Positions 37,466-46,796 of a stretch of DNA of 64,000 bases are shown piece after piece (position 1 is the first letter of the stretch; each line of letters begins with the position of its first letter). The DNA lies in NCBI GenBank assembly GCA_020853105.1, contig JADYZM010000028.1:53994-117993 (forward strand). The letters are read 5' to 3'. The notes below the pieces were generated by a model. It searched no databases, was not told the origin of the DNA, and saw only the letters and a program-made list of their open reading frames with translations. The position numbers and the translations under genes are program-made. This stretch comes from Flavobacteriales bacterium. Its GTDB lineage: Bacteria > Bacteroidota > Bacteroidia > Flavobacteriales_E > Vicingaceae.

Positions 37466-37473
37466 CAAAGATA
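37466..37473 (-). promoter_or_regulatory. Putative guaA -7 box
   Basis: Minus-strand TATCTTTG matches the Bacteroidota -7 element, with only 4 bases before the guaA ATG. A leaderless or near-leaderless transcript is implied. No TTG at the usual -33 distance was found. Confidence 0.5.
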
Positions 37474-37693
37474 AAATATCAATCTGTAAATTGATTTATT
37501 TCAAAAAATTAGTTTGACTCAAGGCTCTATTTTTTATAAACAATTGATTAAAAACTTAAAATCCGTTTCAAAATACGCTTTATACTCAATATTTTCCATC
37601 TAACTATAGTTAGTTATTTAGTTTTCAACTAGTTGTTTAAAAATTCACAATACATTTATTTGATTTTATCCAAAAGTTAAAAATTGAAAATTG

Positions 37694-37701
37694 TATATTT
37701 G
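37694..37701 (+). promoter_or_regulatory. Putative -7 box of the 641-aa secreted protein gene
   Basis: TATATTTG matches TAnnTTTG and lies 71 bases before the ATG at 37773. The -33 element is not evident. Confidence 0.4.
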
Positions 37702-37772
37702 TGTAGTAAATTATAAAGTGACCACCTATAGGGATATTCCCGAAACCATTTTATAATTAATTCTTTTTCAGA

Positions 37773-39698
37773 ATGATAGTCAGAGTTTCCATATTCTGCT
37801 TTGTTCTTCTAAATGCAGTTATAGTTTTTGGTCAAGCTACTTTGCCCCTTTCACGTACAACGTGGAATTCAGGAGCGCCTTTAGGCTGGACTGATGGTAA
37901 CGGAGGCTCACCTGCTTATACGTCTTCATTTGCTTGTTCAGGTAGCAATGGAGGAAGACTAGACAATACTGCTGAATATTATTTAGTTTATTTTTCTGAT
38001 AGCCCAGATGTTTTAACTTATACGATAAAAGTATCAGGAGTAACAACATCTTCTCTTTTAGTTGAAGAGTCGGTTGATAACATAACATTTTCGACAGTAG
38101 TAAATCATACCCCATTACCAACGAGTTGTACAACATACAATTACACTTTAGCCCCAAGCTCCAGATATGTGAAATGGACATACACAAAGGTTTCAGAAAA
38201 CTTAACTATTGACGATGTATCAATAACCAAAGTTTTATCATGTACTCCGGCTGCACAACCAACAGTAAATTCTTCTAACCTATCTTTCCCAGATACAACT
38301 TGCAGTAGTATCGACTTATCTTGGACTAACGGTAATGGTGCAAATAGAATTGTTGTTGCTTCAACATCACCCATAGCAGGAACACCTGTTGATCAAACAA
38401 ATTATATTGCAAACGCATCATTTGGTTCTGGGAGCACAATTGCGGCAAATGAATATGTGGTTTATAATGGTAGTTTAAATAGTTTAACGGTTACAAATTT
38501 AAACGCATCAACCACTTATTATTTTGCAATATTTGAATATAACGGAGTTAGTGTAAATTGTACCGAAAATTACCTTACAAGCTCAGTATTGACTGGAAGT
38601 TTTACAACTCCTAGCTGTCCAATTCAAACCTGTTCTGAAATTACCGGAATATTGGTTGATGCTTGTGGCGGAGCGAGTGAAGGAATAAATGAATTTTTTA
38701 CGTTTACTAATGGTGCAAAAACTTTGTCTGTTGATAGTCTGACAGCTAATTTCCCAAGTGGAGGAAGCTTTTGTAATTCCGGCTGTGGTGCTCAGACGTG
38801 GGTAACTAATCCTGCTTATGTTTCATCTTTAAACACTACTGCTGCATGCCCGGGTTTATTTGTTGAAGTTAATCCTATTCCAGCAAATGCAAATGTTATA
38901 GTTTTTACCGGACAAACACCAACCTATAATTTTGATTTCTCAGGACTATGTGGTACAGGTCCATATTATGCTGTATTCGCAAATAACACCAATATTGGTG
39001 GGCGGTTTGCAAATTATGCAGCTTGTGCATCCAGAACTCTAACTGTTAGTTTTGGCACTTCATGTTCAGATACGGTAAATTACGACAGATGTTTACTCGC
39101 AAATTCTGATGGAGCTTATGTTGCTTATGATGCTTCTGGAAATGCTGTTTACGACAACGATGGTTGTACGCCAATAGAATTATTACCAATTACATTAATT
39201 AATTTTAAAGGAAAAGCCGTTGGTAGCTCAAATATACTGGAGTGGGAAACTTCAATAGAAATAAACAATGATTATTTTACTATTGAACGATCAAATGATG
39301 CTTTTTCTTTCAATGAAATAGGAACACAAAAAGGCTCAAATAACAGCACCACAACTCAACATTACAAATTTATAGACGATAACCCCCATAATGGGATTAG
39401 TTATTACAGGTTAAAACAAACCGACTATAATGGAGAATTCAGTTATTCTTCTATTATTTCAATTGATAATTTTAATGCCGGTTATTTGGTTTGGAATACA
39501 TCATCTTCTTTATTCATCAAGTCTGAAATTGAAAATGAACAATGCCAACTATTTTTATACAACTGCATAGGTAAACTAGTATTGGTAAAAGAATTTATTT
39601 CTGAAGCTCAAATCAACACTACTCAATTTCCAAGTGGTTTTTATTTGGTGAAAATAAAAAGTTCTAATTCGCTATTCTCAAAGAAAGTACGGTTTTAA
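37773..39698 (+). CDS. Secreted protein with Fn3-like segment and T9SS type A sorting domain
   Basis: A 641-aa protein with a signal peptide (about residues 1-21), an N-terminal beta module (residues 25-150), a fibronectin type III-like part with ASTTYYFAIFEYNG, and a Cys-rich segment (residues about 285-465, with CSEITGILVDACGG and GTSCSDTVNYDRC), likely disulfide bonded. The C-terminus has FKGKAVGSSNILEWETSIEINNDYFTIERS and a sorting domain ending GFYLVKIKSSNSLFSKKVRF. T9SS secretion to the surface is expected; no enzymatic motif is seen. It ends with a 4-base overlap on convergent bshC. Confidence 0.85.
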   Translation: MIVRVSIFCFVLLNAVIVFGQATLPLSRTTWNSGAPLGWTDGNGGSPAYTSSFACSGSNGGRLDNTAEYYLVYFSDSPDVLTYTIKVSGVTTSSLLVEESVDNITFSTVVNHTPLPTSCTTYNYTLAPSSRYVKWTYTKVSENLTIDDVSITKVLSCTPAAQPTVNSSNLSFPDTTCSSIDLSWTNGNGANRIVVASTSPIAGTPVDQTNYIANASFGSGSTIAANEYVVYNGSLNSLTVTNLNASTTYYFAIFEYNGVSVNCTENYLTSSVLTGSFTTPSCPIQTCSEITGILVDACGGASEGINEFFTFTNGAKTLSVDSLTANFPSGGSFCNSGCGAQTWVTNPAYVSSLNTTAACPGLFVEVNPIPANANVIVFTGQTPTYNFDFSGLCGTGPYYAVFANNTNIGGRFANYAACASRTLTVSFGTSCSDTVNYDRCLLANSDGAYVAYDASGNAVYDNDGCTPIELLPITLINFKGKAVGSSNILEWETSIEINNDYFTIERSNDAFSFNEIGTQKGSNNSTTTQHYKFIDDNPHNGISYYRLKQTDYNGEFSYSSIISIDNFNAGYLVWNTSSSLFIKSEIENEQCQLFLYNCIGKLVLVKEFISEAQINTTQFPSGFYLVKIKSSNSLFSKKVRF

Positions 39699-41284
39699 CA
39701 TTCTATAATGATAAATTCTTGTTTCAATGGATTTAGTTCTTTTATTAAAACATCAATTGCATCGTTTCCTAACAATAGAAATAAATACAATACGTTTTCT
39801 GTTCTTTCTTGTAAATTTCCTGCTGGAAAAAGTTTTTCTTTCAGCCTAGCAATTTGATTGACAGAATCTTCCTCTTTTAATTTTTGAACTTTAATTAGTT
39901 TAGATTCAATATGTGAGAGTGATTTTATTATCTTTTGAAACTCAGCTTCAATCATAGGTTTTAAGGTTGCATCAATCGTCTCGGCTTTTTTTGTTAGTTC
40001 ATTGAAAATGGAACTGATTTTTTTTTGTTCTTCACTCAAATTAACTGTACCTGTAAATTTGGATTTTAAATACTCTTTAATAAGTGTCTCAGTCGGATTA
40101 AAAATTTGATTTAACCCAATTCCGATTTTGTCAAGCTTCTTCTTTGTTAATTCATCTATCAGCAGTACCGAATTTCTTAAAATTAAAATAGGATAACTGA
40201 TATGATTAAAATCAAAGGCTTTTTTTAATTGAAGCCAGTAAGCTAATTCGCCTCCACCTCCAATATATGCCAAGTTGGGTAATATTTTTTCTTGATACAT
40301 CGGGCGAAGAGCAACATTCGGGCTAAATCGTTCTGGATGTGTCTCTAATTCAGTAATGATATCCGTTTCTGAAAACGAAATGGAAGTATTCAATACTTTA
40401 TACAATCCTTTTTCAAAAACAATACGTTCTCTAAAGTTTTCTTGCAAATAAAATAAGTTGATTTCGCGAGGAGTGATTTGAGCTTTGTATCCTAAAGTTT
40501 CTAATTTAGTTGTAGTTTCATTTATGATTGTAACATTTTGTTGATGAGTTAATTCAACCTTAAACTCCTCTACCATTTGTTTTTTCAAGTTGGTATCATC
40601 CCCATCAATAACAACCAAGCCATGTTTACCAAACAAATGATTTACAAATGATCTAGTGGCGTCAGCAAAGGTATTTTCAGCAGTATAATGTTTTTTAAAA
40701 ATCGAAATTATTTTTTCTGCTTCTGGTCGATTTCCAAGTAATTCAGCTAACTGAGTAAAAACCTTATCTATTCCAGTTAATTTCATTTTACCAACTGCAC
40801 CATTTTGAGTTTTTGTCAATTCAACCTTTTTACCAAATAAGTTAAAATGGTTGATTTCTTCAAAATCATGGTCTTCGGTTGCCATCCAGTAAACAGGCAC
40901 AAAATCAAACTCAGGGTAGTTGTTTTTTAAAGACTTTGCTAAACTAATTGCCGAAATGATTTTGTAAATAAAATAAAGTGGACCTGTAAACAAGTTCAAT
41001 TGATGCCCAGTTGTTACGGTAAAAGTATTTTCGGAAGAAAGTTTTAGAATGTTTGTATTAGTTAATTCGGAAATAGCTACAGTTTGATATTGCTTTTGAA
41101 GCGACTGAACCAAAACATTTCTATCAATGGGCATCATTTTTCTTTGCTCAATCAGTTGAGCAAATGATTCCATTTTAACAGGTAAATTATAAAAAGAAGA
41201 CATCTTCTCTTCTCCATTCAAATAATCGATAATGAGTTTCGAAAAATAATCGGTTTGTTGATATGGAAAAGTATAGGTTTGCAT
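39695..41284 (-). CDS. bshC: Bacillithiol biosynthesis cysteine-adding enzyme BshC
   Basis: BshC joins cysteine to glucosaminyl-malate in bacillithiol synthesis. The 529-aa protein has the family's FTVTTGHQLNLFTGPLYFIYKIISAI block, FVPVYWMATEDHDFEEINHF, and PMYQEKILPNLAYIGGGGELAYWLQLK in the Rossmann-like core, then a long helical region (about residues 385-480) and a C-terminal helical bundle. Length is typical. bshA and bshB are not in the window. A consensus TTG-N23-TAGATTTG promoter lies 21 bases upstream. Confidence 0.95.
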   Translation of the reverse strand: MQTYTFPYQQTDYFSKLIIDYLNGEEKMSSFYNLPVKMESFAQLIEQRKMMPIDRNVLVQSLQKQYQTVAISELTNTNILKLSSENTFTVTTGHQLNLFTGPLYFIYKIISAISLAKSLKNNYPEFDFVPVYWMATEDHDFEEINHFNLFGKKVELTKTQNGAVGKMKLTGIDKVFTQLAELLGNRPEAEKIISIFKKHYTAENTFADATRSFVNHLFGKHGLVVIDGDDTNLKKQMVEEFKVELTHQQNVTIINETTTKLETLGYKAQITPREINLFYLQENFRERIVFEKGLYKVLNTSISFSETDIITELETHPERFSPNVALRPMYQEKILPNLAYIGGGGELAYWLQLKKAFDFNHISYPILILRNSVLLIDELTKKKLDKIGIGLNQIFNPTETLIKEYLKSKFTGTVNLSEEQKKISSIFNELTKKAETIDATLKPMIEAEFQKIIKSLSHIESKLIKVQKLKEEDSVNQIARLKEKLFPAGNLQERTENVLYLFLLLGNDAIDVLIKELNPLKQEFIIIEC

Positions 41285-41304
41285 AATTTAAAAAAATAGT
41301 TATA

Positions 41305-41338
41305 CAAATCTACGTTTAATAAAAATCTTCCTTACCAA
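41305..41338 (-). promoter_or_regulatory. Putative bshC promoter with both boxes
   Basis: On the minus strand TTG (41338-41336), 23 bases, then TAGATTTG (41312-41305) fit the Bacteroidota -33/-7 pattern at the upper spacing limit; the ATG follows 20 bases later. Confidence 0.55.
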
Positions 41339-41345
41339 TTTTCTG

Positions 41346-41353
41346 TATATTTG
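41346..41353 (+). promoter_or_regulatory. Putative -7 box of the giant secreted protein gene
   Basis: TATATTTG, 31 bases before the ATG at 41385; it lies back to back with the bshC promoter. No -33 TTG is evident at the usual spacing. Confidence 0.45.
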
Positions 41354-41384
41354 TTTAGTTTAACCCCTTAAACATATACCTTTT

Positions 41385-44300
41385 ATGAAATCGAATATCC
41401 AGTTAATCAACACTTTAACAATCATCTTCATATTGTTTTCCTCTAACTTATTTTCGCAACAAGAAGGGAAAAATGGATACATGATACCAGTAAAAGATAC
41501 AATTAGAATGTTTATCGTATATGTTGAAGTTGATTACACATCTGGGAACGACCCGTTTACTCCAAGCTATTGGCCGATAGATCTCAACGGTAAAACTTTA
41601 CCACCAGCAGATGCCGATAGTTTATTCGATCCGGTTGTTCCGGTAGATGGAATCCTCAAAGGATGGATTTCAGGGATATATCAAGATGCCTCTATGAATA
41701 ATTATTACTTGTTAGGAGATTATTACCCAGAAGTAATTACTGTTCCTGAAAATTTTCAAGATATAGAAACAGTTATAGACTCGTTAAATAATCGTGACCC
41801 ACTTTCTCCAACATTAACTACGGCACATGGGTTAACGCTAAATGATTTTGACTATTACCAAATAGAAGGAACAAGTGCTGGTCAGGTTAAACCAAAATAT
41901 TCAAACAATAAGATAGATGTTATATTGTTTATTTGGCGAAATAAGAGCGGTTGGATTTGTACTGCTGGCAACGGACTTGGTCAAAGCTCTGGTTATTTTA
42001 ATACTGCTATTAAAAACATGAATGGTTTTGAATCTTCAGCCAGTTATAATGCTTGTGGTGACGCAAAAGGTTCAATAAATATTATACTGGCAGAGCATTT
42101 TCATGGAATGTATGGGGGCAATAACTGGCATACTGCTGGTGGAGCAGGTACGCATAATTTTATGGGAATTCCACATACTTATAGTCTTTCAGGTCAATCA
42201 CAATCTACTATGAGGTTTGTAAATGGATTTGACAGATGGTTTTTAGATTGGAAGCATCCTTTAAAAACCCACGTACTGAGTGCAAAAGACATTAGCATGA
42301 ATGAAGTTTCTTCTGATTGGTCTATACAAAATCATCCGAACGATTCTATTTTTGTATTAGAAGATTTTGTTACCACAGGAGATGCTATTCGTATAAAGCT
42401 ACCACACATTGAAAACACAAATGCCCTTCCTCAATATTTGTGGCTAGAAAACAGGAGAATGAATACCCGTTATGATGTTTTTTATGATGAAAGTTGTGCC
42501 GACAATAATAACGGAATGTTTCCAAGAGGAACTCCAGGATTATATGCTTTTATACAAGTAGGAAGAGAAAATAAAATAGGCACGGGAATCTACAATGGAA
42601 ACGCAAGTTATATTTTTCCATTATCTGCAGAGGGCAGCTATGATTTTAATTATCGTTTTGACTTAACTCAAGCTGGAGATGTTAACATTTGCGGTAATTG
42701 GGGTAATCCAAACATACCAATAGACAAAGCAACCAGTCTACCAAATGCTTTTACAGGACATTCGGATTTGTATAATATTCCTCCAAACTTGAATGGGTCA
42801 AATATTATTGTAAATCCAGGATCATTTGCTGGTTTAAGTGAAGTATTTAATGGCATTGTGGTTCACAATGCCAATATGTTTGGTGATTGGGAGGATGCTT
42901 TTTGCTTTGCAACCAATAATACTAAAATCGGATTAGCCCACAACCCTGCTCCAGTTACGGTTTATACTCAAACAGCTAATTATGTAGACAAAACTGTTTC
43001 TTTATCACCAACAAATAATAAAACGATTTGGTTAAATGGTATTTCTATCGAAATTTTATCGGAAACCCCTAACATGATTCTAAAAATAAAATGGAATGAT
43101 TATGAAATTGATAACGATGTGAGATGGTGTGGAAACGTAGTTTTAAAAAATGATGTTAATGACCCTGATAACAACATTTCAAAAATTAACTTAAAGATGG
43201 GAAAAACTCTTAAACTTGACCAAGGTACCGCTCCATCAAAACCAACGGCAACAATAACTCAAGACAACAAGTTTCTTTTTGCCGACCCAACCATACTTAC
43301 CTTAGAGAGTGGAACAATAACAACTATTGAAGATGGAGCTGAGTTATTAGTCAATAATGAGTCCACCTTACATATTAAAAGTGGAGCTACAGTTATTGTA
43401 AAAGGTTCTGGAAAAATTACCATAAATAACGGTTCTTTTTTATGTGTTGAAAGTGGTGCAAATATTAATTTACAAACAGTTAATAGTCAAATTAATATTG
43501 TAGATGGCAATATTGGTATAAACCCAATCTTAAGCTCATCAGGAAATTGTATAGGATTTTGTGAAATAGCCAATTTAATTACTGGACTGGGAAGTATAAC
43601 AGGAAAAACCATTGCCGATGCTGGGATTGACCAACTAGCTTGTCCAAATCCTGCAAATAACATTTTAGGAGGCAATCCGTCTGCAGTATCTGGAGTTGCT
43701 CCTTTTACTTATTCGTGGTCGCCAACAACAAATCTAAATGATCCTACTAGCTCAAACCCATTTTTAACAACTGCATTAACAACGAACTCTAGTTATGTTT
43801 TACAGGTAACAGACGCTAATGGTTGTATAGGAGTAGATACCATCAATTTAACTTATAATCCATTAACAACCATTACAACAAGCACAACAAACTCACCTTG
43901 CCCTGGCACAGGAACAGCTACCGTAAATGTTTGTGGTAACCCTGATGCTTATACCTATTATTGGAATGATCCACAATTTCAAACGACACAAACAGCAACA
44001 GGGCTTTTTTCGGGAACTTATACCGTTCAGGTAACTGATGCTAATGGAAATGTTACAACTGTTAATGCTATAGTAAATCCTACGCATACGACCCCAGTTT
44101 ACGATTACGTAAACCCAGTAATAACAGGAAGTGTAACATGGAATAATCCAAGCTCAATCATTAAAGTAAAGGGTGAAGTAATAGTCGAAGCTGGAGGAGT
44201 TTTAACCATTAACAGCAGTAATGTGGAATTTTCATACGATTTAATCAACGAATTGGGTGTCTTCTACCCGAGAGCTAGAATAACTCTCCAACGAGGTGGA

Positions 44301-46796
44301 AAATTAATTGTAAATAATTCAACACTAACAGGATGTAGTGATGGCAGGTGGGATGGAATAGAGGTTTGGGGTACAGCTGACAACTCTCTACGTACTACAG
44401 CAGTACAAGGGTTTGCAAAACTAACTAACTCAACTGTGAAAAATGCGTTAAGAGGAGTTTACTGTAATCGGTCGATAAGATTAAATGAACGAACGGCTAT
44501 TTTTCAGGGAGGTAGATTAGAAGTAGATAATTGCCAATTTATTAACAATAGGAACTCGATTATTTTAGGAAGTTATGCTTACAATAGCCAAAACTATATT
44601 AAAAACTCTACCTTTAAATACACCTATAACAATACATTTACAAATTATGATAAAATACGTGGAGATGGAGAGTTTTTTGATGTGGTATTTATTCAGGTAG
44701 GTAATAATAAGATTAGCTCGATTTCAGATAATGTGTTTAGTGATATAAACAGTCAGGAGAGTGTGATTGGTATTCGATCTGAAGACGTAAATTTTCTCCC
44801 TATAAGTACAAATACCTTTAATGATTTAAGCATCGGAGTTGATGCATTAGGGGTAAATTCGTTGCAAGGTATAGGAATAAATCAAAATATTTTTAAACGT
44901 TGTAAAAAAGGTATCTATGCAAAAGGAATAACGGGTTCATCTTTAAATCAAAACACTTTTAATGTACCCTCTAGCCCTACTGATACCACTTACGGCATGT
45001 ACCTGCTCGATTGCAATATGTATAGTGTACAGGAAAACACCTTTAACGGTACTCCTGCCAACAACATGGTTGGCTTATACATTTACAATACCGATGTTGC
45101 CAACAACACCCAAACCAATCAAGTATACCGCAACACCTTTAACAACCTCAGCTATGCCTCGTTTGGTAATGGGGTAAATAGCAATGCTGGAGACCCAACT
45201 AAAGGATTAACCTTTAAATGCAACACGTATGTGGGCAACGATTTTGATATATTAACTACCGTAGCTCCTGGTATTGCTACCCGACAAGGTGCAGCGGGTA
45301 GCTCAACCACCCCTGCCGGTAATAAATTTACCGATGCCTGCGGTGCAATTACCGATGGCGAATTGTTTAATGCTGCTGTTATAGGTACGCAACCCAACAG
45401 CTACCAGTACTGGTACCACAATACCCTCACCTACATACCCGATGCAGGTTGTTACACACCTTTTCAGGTACAACCAAACAATGCTGGTGTTCAATTTGAA
45501 GCATCTGGACCAGGAGAATCATGCCCTACCAATTTTGGAGGTTGTGGTGGAGCATGTAGAGACAGTATCCGACTGATACAGTTTGCCAACACCAATACCA
45601 TTAACCAATTAACTACTACGTTAGATGGCGGAAACACCACAGCATTAACCACCGCAATAACGGCAGGAACTACCTCTGCTGGGCAGCTCAAAAATCTGCT
45701 ATTGCAAAACAGTCCGCTTTCGTCTGTTGTGTTAATGGCGTTAATCAACAGCAACTATTCAGCAGGAATTATAAAAGAAGTACTACTACAAAACTCTCCT
45801 CTTAGTAATCAATTATTGTACGCATTGCTTATTCGTCAGCCTCAATTATCATCGGGAATCGTAAAAGACATTTTAAGACAAAGTGCTCCTTTAGCTCCCG
45901 AAATCTTAAATTTGGCAATGGCAAACAATTATCCGGGCGGCATTACCAATCAAATTACCAATAACCAACAAAATGCTCCGTTGCCACCTTCGGTTACTCA
46001 GCTAACAGAAGGTTATATAGGTGAATTAACCCGAGAAAACAATTTGCTGACCAACCGATTGGTTCGTTCGTTTTTACACGATGTGGAGGACGAATACCGT
46101 TTCGACAGCATCAGCGTATTGTTAAAAACAGGAGGCGGAATAATTCCACCGGGAGTATGTAAAACGTGTGCCATTGAAGCAGACGTAATAGGCAAAAACT
46201 ACACTGCTGCTTTACAAGAAATTACCGCTTTAGAACAACAAGGCAGCGAATTGGAATTTACATCGTTGCAACGTACTTTAATAGACATGGAAACCATGCC
46301 TGATAAATTAATGAGCATAAAAACCGATACCGTATTAAAAAACAAAGTAGAGGCAGTAGCGATACAAACTACTAAAAAAGGCAGTATCAATGCTAGAAAT
46401 CTTTTAGACATGGCTTTTAAACAGAAAGTAAAAGAAACATTTCATTTTCCTCAGAACAATAATACAGCTAGGTTAATTAACCCTGTTAAAAATGAATCAG
46501 AAGATAATAAATTGAAGTCAATCAATAATTTAGAGAGTAATGAATTGTTTAATTTGTATCCAAATCCAAATCAGGGAACATTTACATTACTTCACATTAC
46601 TCAGGAAAAAGAAAGTTCTTATTTAAGTATAATAGATTTTACAGGCAGAATGGTATATCAACAAACATTATCGGCAAAACAACAAGGTAAAGAAACTATT
46701 AATATGACACACTTACCAACTGGAATTTACTTTATACGTATAAGCGGTGTTGAAGGGAAATTATTATACACTAATAAATTAAGTATAACTAAGTGA
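41385..46796 (+). CDS. Giant mosaic secreted protein A (1803 aa) with T9SS sorting domain
   Basis: After a signal peptide (about residues 1-25), the first 560 residues have an M6-peptidase-like order of blocks: AEHFHGMYGG at 236-245, GFDRWFLDW and LWLENRRMNTRYD, then GLYAFIQVG. The canonical HExxH is not present, so activity is doubtful. Residues about 750-905 hold SprB-like repeats (QVTDANGCIG, QVTDANGNVT), about 910-1320 a right-handed beta-helix-like part (GRWDGIEVWG, LEVDNCQFINN), about 1405-1530 a leucine-rich repeat of LLLQNSPLS units, and about 1715-1803 a type A sorting domain (LYPNPNQGTFT, PTGIYFIRISG). Base composition changes around 44950, after which GC is visibly higher. The stop overlaps the start of gene B (GTGA). 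Surface export is expected; function is unknown. Confidence 0.82.
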   Translation: MKSNIQLINTLTIIFILFSSNLFSQQEGKNGYMIPVKDTIRMFIVYVEVDYTSGNDPFTPSYWPIDLNGKTLPPADADSLFDPVVPVDGILKGWISGIYQDASMNNYYLLGDYYPEVITVPENFQDIETVIDSLNNRDPLSPTLTTAHGLTLNDFDYYQIEGTSAGQVKPKYSNNKIDVILFIWRNKSGWICTAGNGLGQSSGYFNTAIKNMNGFESSASYNACGDAKGSINIILAEHFHGMYGGNNWHTAGGAGTHNFMGIPHTYSLSGQSQSTMRFVNGFDRWFLDWKHPLKTHVLSAKDISMNEVSSDWSIQNHPNDSIFVLEDFVTTGDAIRIKLPHIENTNALPQYLWLENRRMNTRYDVFYDESCADNNNGMFPRGTPGLYAFIQVGRENKIGTGIYNGNASYIFPLSAEGSYDFNYRFDLTQAGDVNICGNWGNPNIPIDKATSLPNAFTGHSDLYNIPPNLNGSNIIVNPGSFAGLSEVFNGIVVHNANMFGDWEDAFCFATNNTKIGLAHNPAPVTVYTQTANYVDKTVSLSPTNNKTIWLNGISIEILSETPNMILKIKWNDYEIDNDVRWCGNVVLKNDVNDPDNNISKINLKMGKTLKLDQGTAPSKPTATITQDNKFLFADPTILTLESGTITTIEDGAELLVNNESTLHIKSGATVIVKGSGKITINNGSFLCVESGANINLQTVNSQINIVDGNIGINPILSSSGNCIGFCEIANLITGLGSITGKTIADAGIDQLACPNPANNILGGNPSAVSGVAPFTYSWSPTTNLNDPTSSNPFLTTALTTNSSYVLQVTDANGCIGVDTINLTYNPLTTITTSTTNSPCPGTGTATVNVCGNPDAYTYYWNDPQFQTTQTATGLFSGTYTVQVTDANGNVTTVNAIVNPTHTTPVYDYVNPVITGSVTWNNPSSIIKVKGEVIVEAGGVLTINSSNVEFSYDLINELGVFYPRARITLQRGGKLIVNNSTLTGCSDGRWDGIEVWGTADNSLRTTAVQGFAKLTNSTVKNALRGVYCNRSIRLNERTAIFQGGRLEVDNCQFINNRNSIILGSYAYNSQNYIKNSTFKYTYNNTFTNYDKIRGDGEFFDVVFIQVGNNKISSISDNVFSDINSQESVIGIRSEDVNFLPISTNTFNDLSIGVDALGVNSLQGIGINQNIFKRCKKGIYAKGITGSSLNQNTFNVPSSPTDTTYGMYLLDCNMYSVQENTFNGTPANNMVGLYIYNTDVANNTQTNQVYRNTFNNLSYASFGNGVNSNAGDPTKGLTFKCNTYVGNDFDILTTVAPGIATRQGAAGSSTTPAGNKFTDACGAITDGELFNAAVIGTQPNSYQYWYHNTLTYIPDAGCYTPFQVQPNNAGVQFEASGPGESCPTNFGGCGGACRDSIRLIQFANTNTINQLTTTLDGGNTTALTTAITAGTTSAGQLKNLLLQNSPLSSVVLMALINSNYSAGIIKEVLLQNSPLSNQLLYALLIRQPQLSSGIVKDILRQSAPLAPEILNLAMANNYPGGITNQITNNQQNAPLPPSVTQLTEGYIGELTRENNLLTNRLVRSFLHDVEDEYRFDSISVLLKTGGGIIPPGVCKTCAIEADVIGKNYTAALQEITALEQQGSELEFTSLQRTLIDMETMPDKLMSIKTDTVLKNKVEAVAIQTTKKGSINARNLLDMAFKQKVKETFHFPQNNNTARLINPVKNESEDNKLKSINNLESNELFNLYPNPNQGTFTLLHITQEKESSYLSIIDFTGRMVYQQTLSAKQQGKETINMTHLPTGIYFIRISGVEGKLLYTNKLSITK
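45600..46130 (+). repeat. Tandem 'QNSPLS' helical repeats inside protein A
   Basis: The encoded sequence repeats a unit of about 32 residues with a core LLLQNSPLSSVVLMALI, VLLQNSPLSNQLLYALL, ILRQSAPLAPEILNLAM, and a weaker fourth copy QNAPLPPSVTQL. The units alternate Leu/Val and Ser/Pro, suggesting stacked short helices. Confidence 0.6.

Larger units (their letters stand above)
37462..37772. other. Divergent intergenic region between guaA and a T9SS protein gene
   Basis: A 311-base AT-rich gap. It holds the guaA -7 box, a TATATTTG box for the rightward gene and two perfect palindromes, TAACTATAGTTA and CAACTAGTTG, 13 bases apart near the middle. No RNA gene or ORF was recognised. Confidence 0.5.

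Noticed and set aside
37720-37760. GGGATATTCCC as a regulatory operator
   Set aside because: The match is imperfect at the centre and close to the start of a leader; no second copy supports it.
42090-42140. Active zinc protease site in protein A (EHFHGMYGG)
   Set aside because: It is not HExxH and the catalytic Glu position is wrong; kept only as a degenerate M6-like finding.
45491-45754. 87-aa minus-strand ORF and similar ones in 42.6-46.4 kb
   Set aside because: Shadows of the higher-GC part of gene A; no conserved features.
45600-46130. CRISPR-like or tandem DNA repeat
   Set aside because: Similarity is at protein level; the DNA copies are too divergent and not spaced like a CRISPR array.
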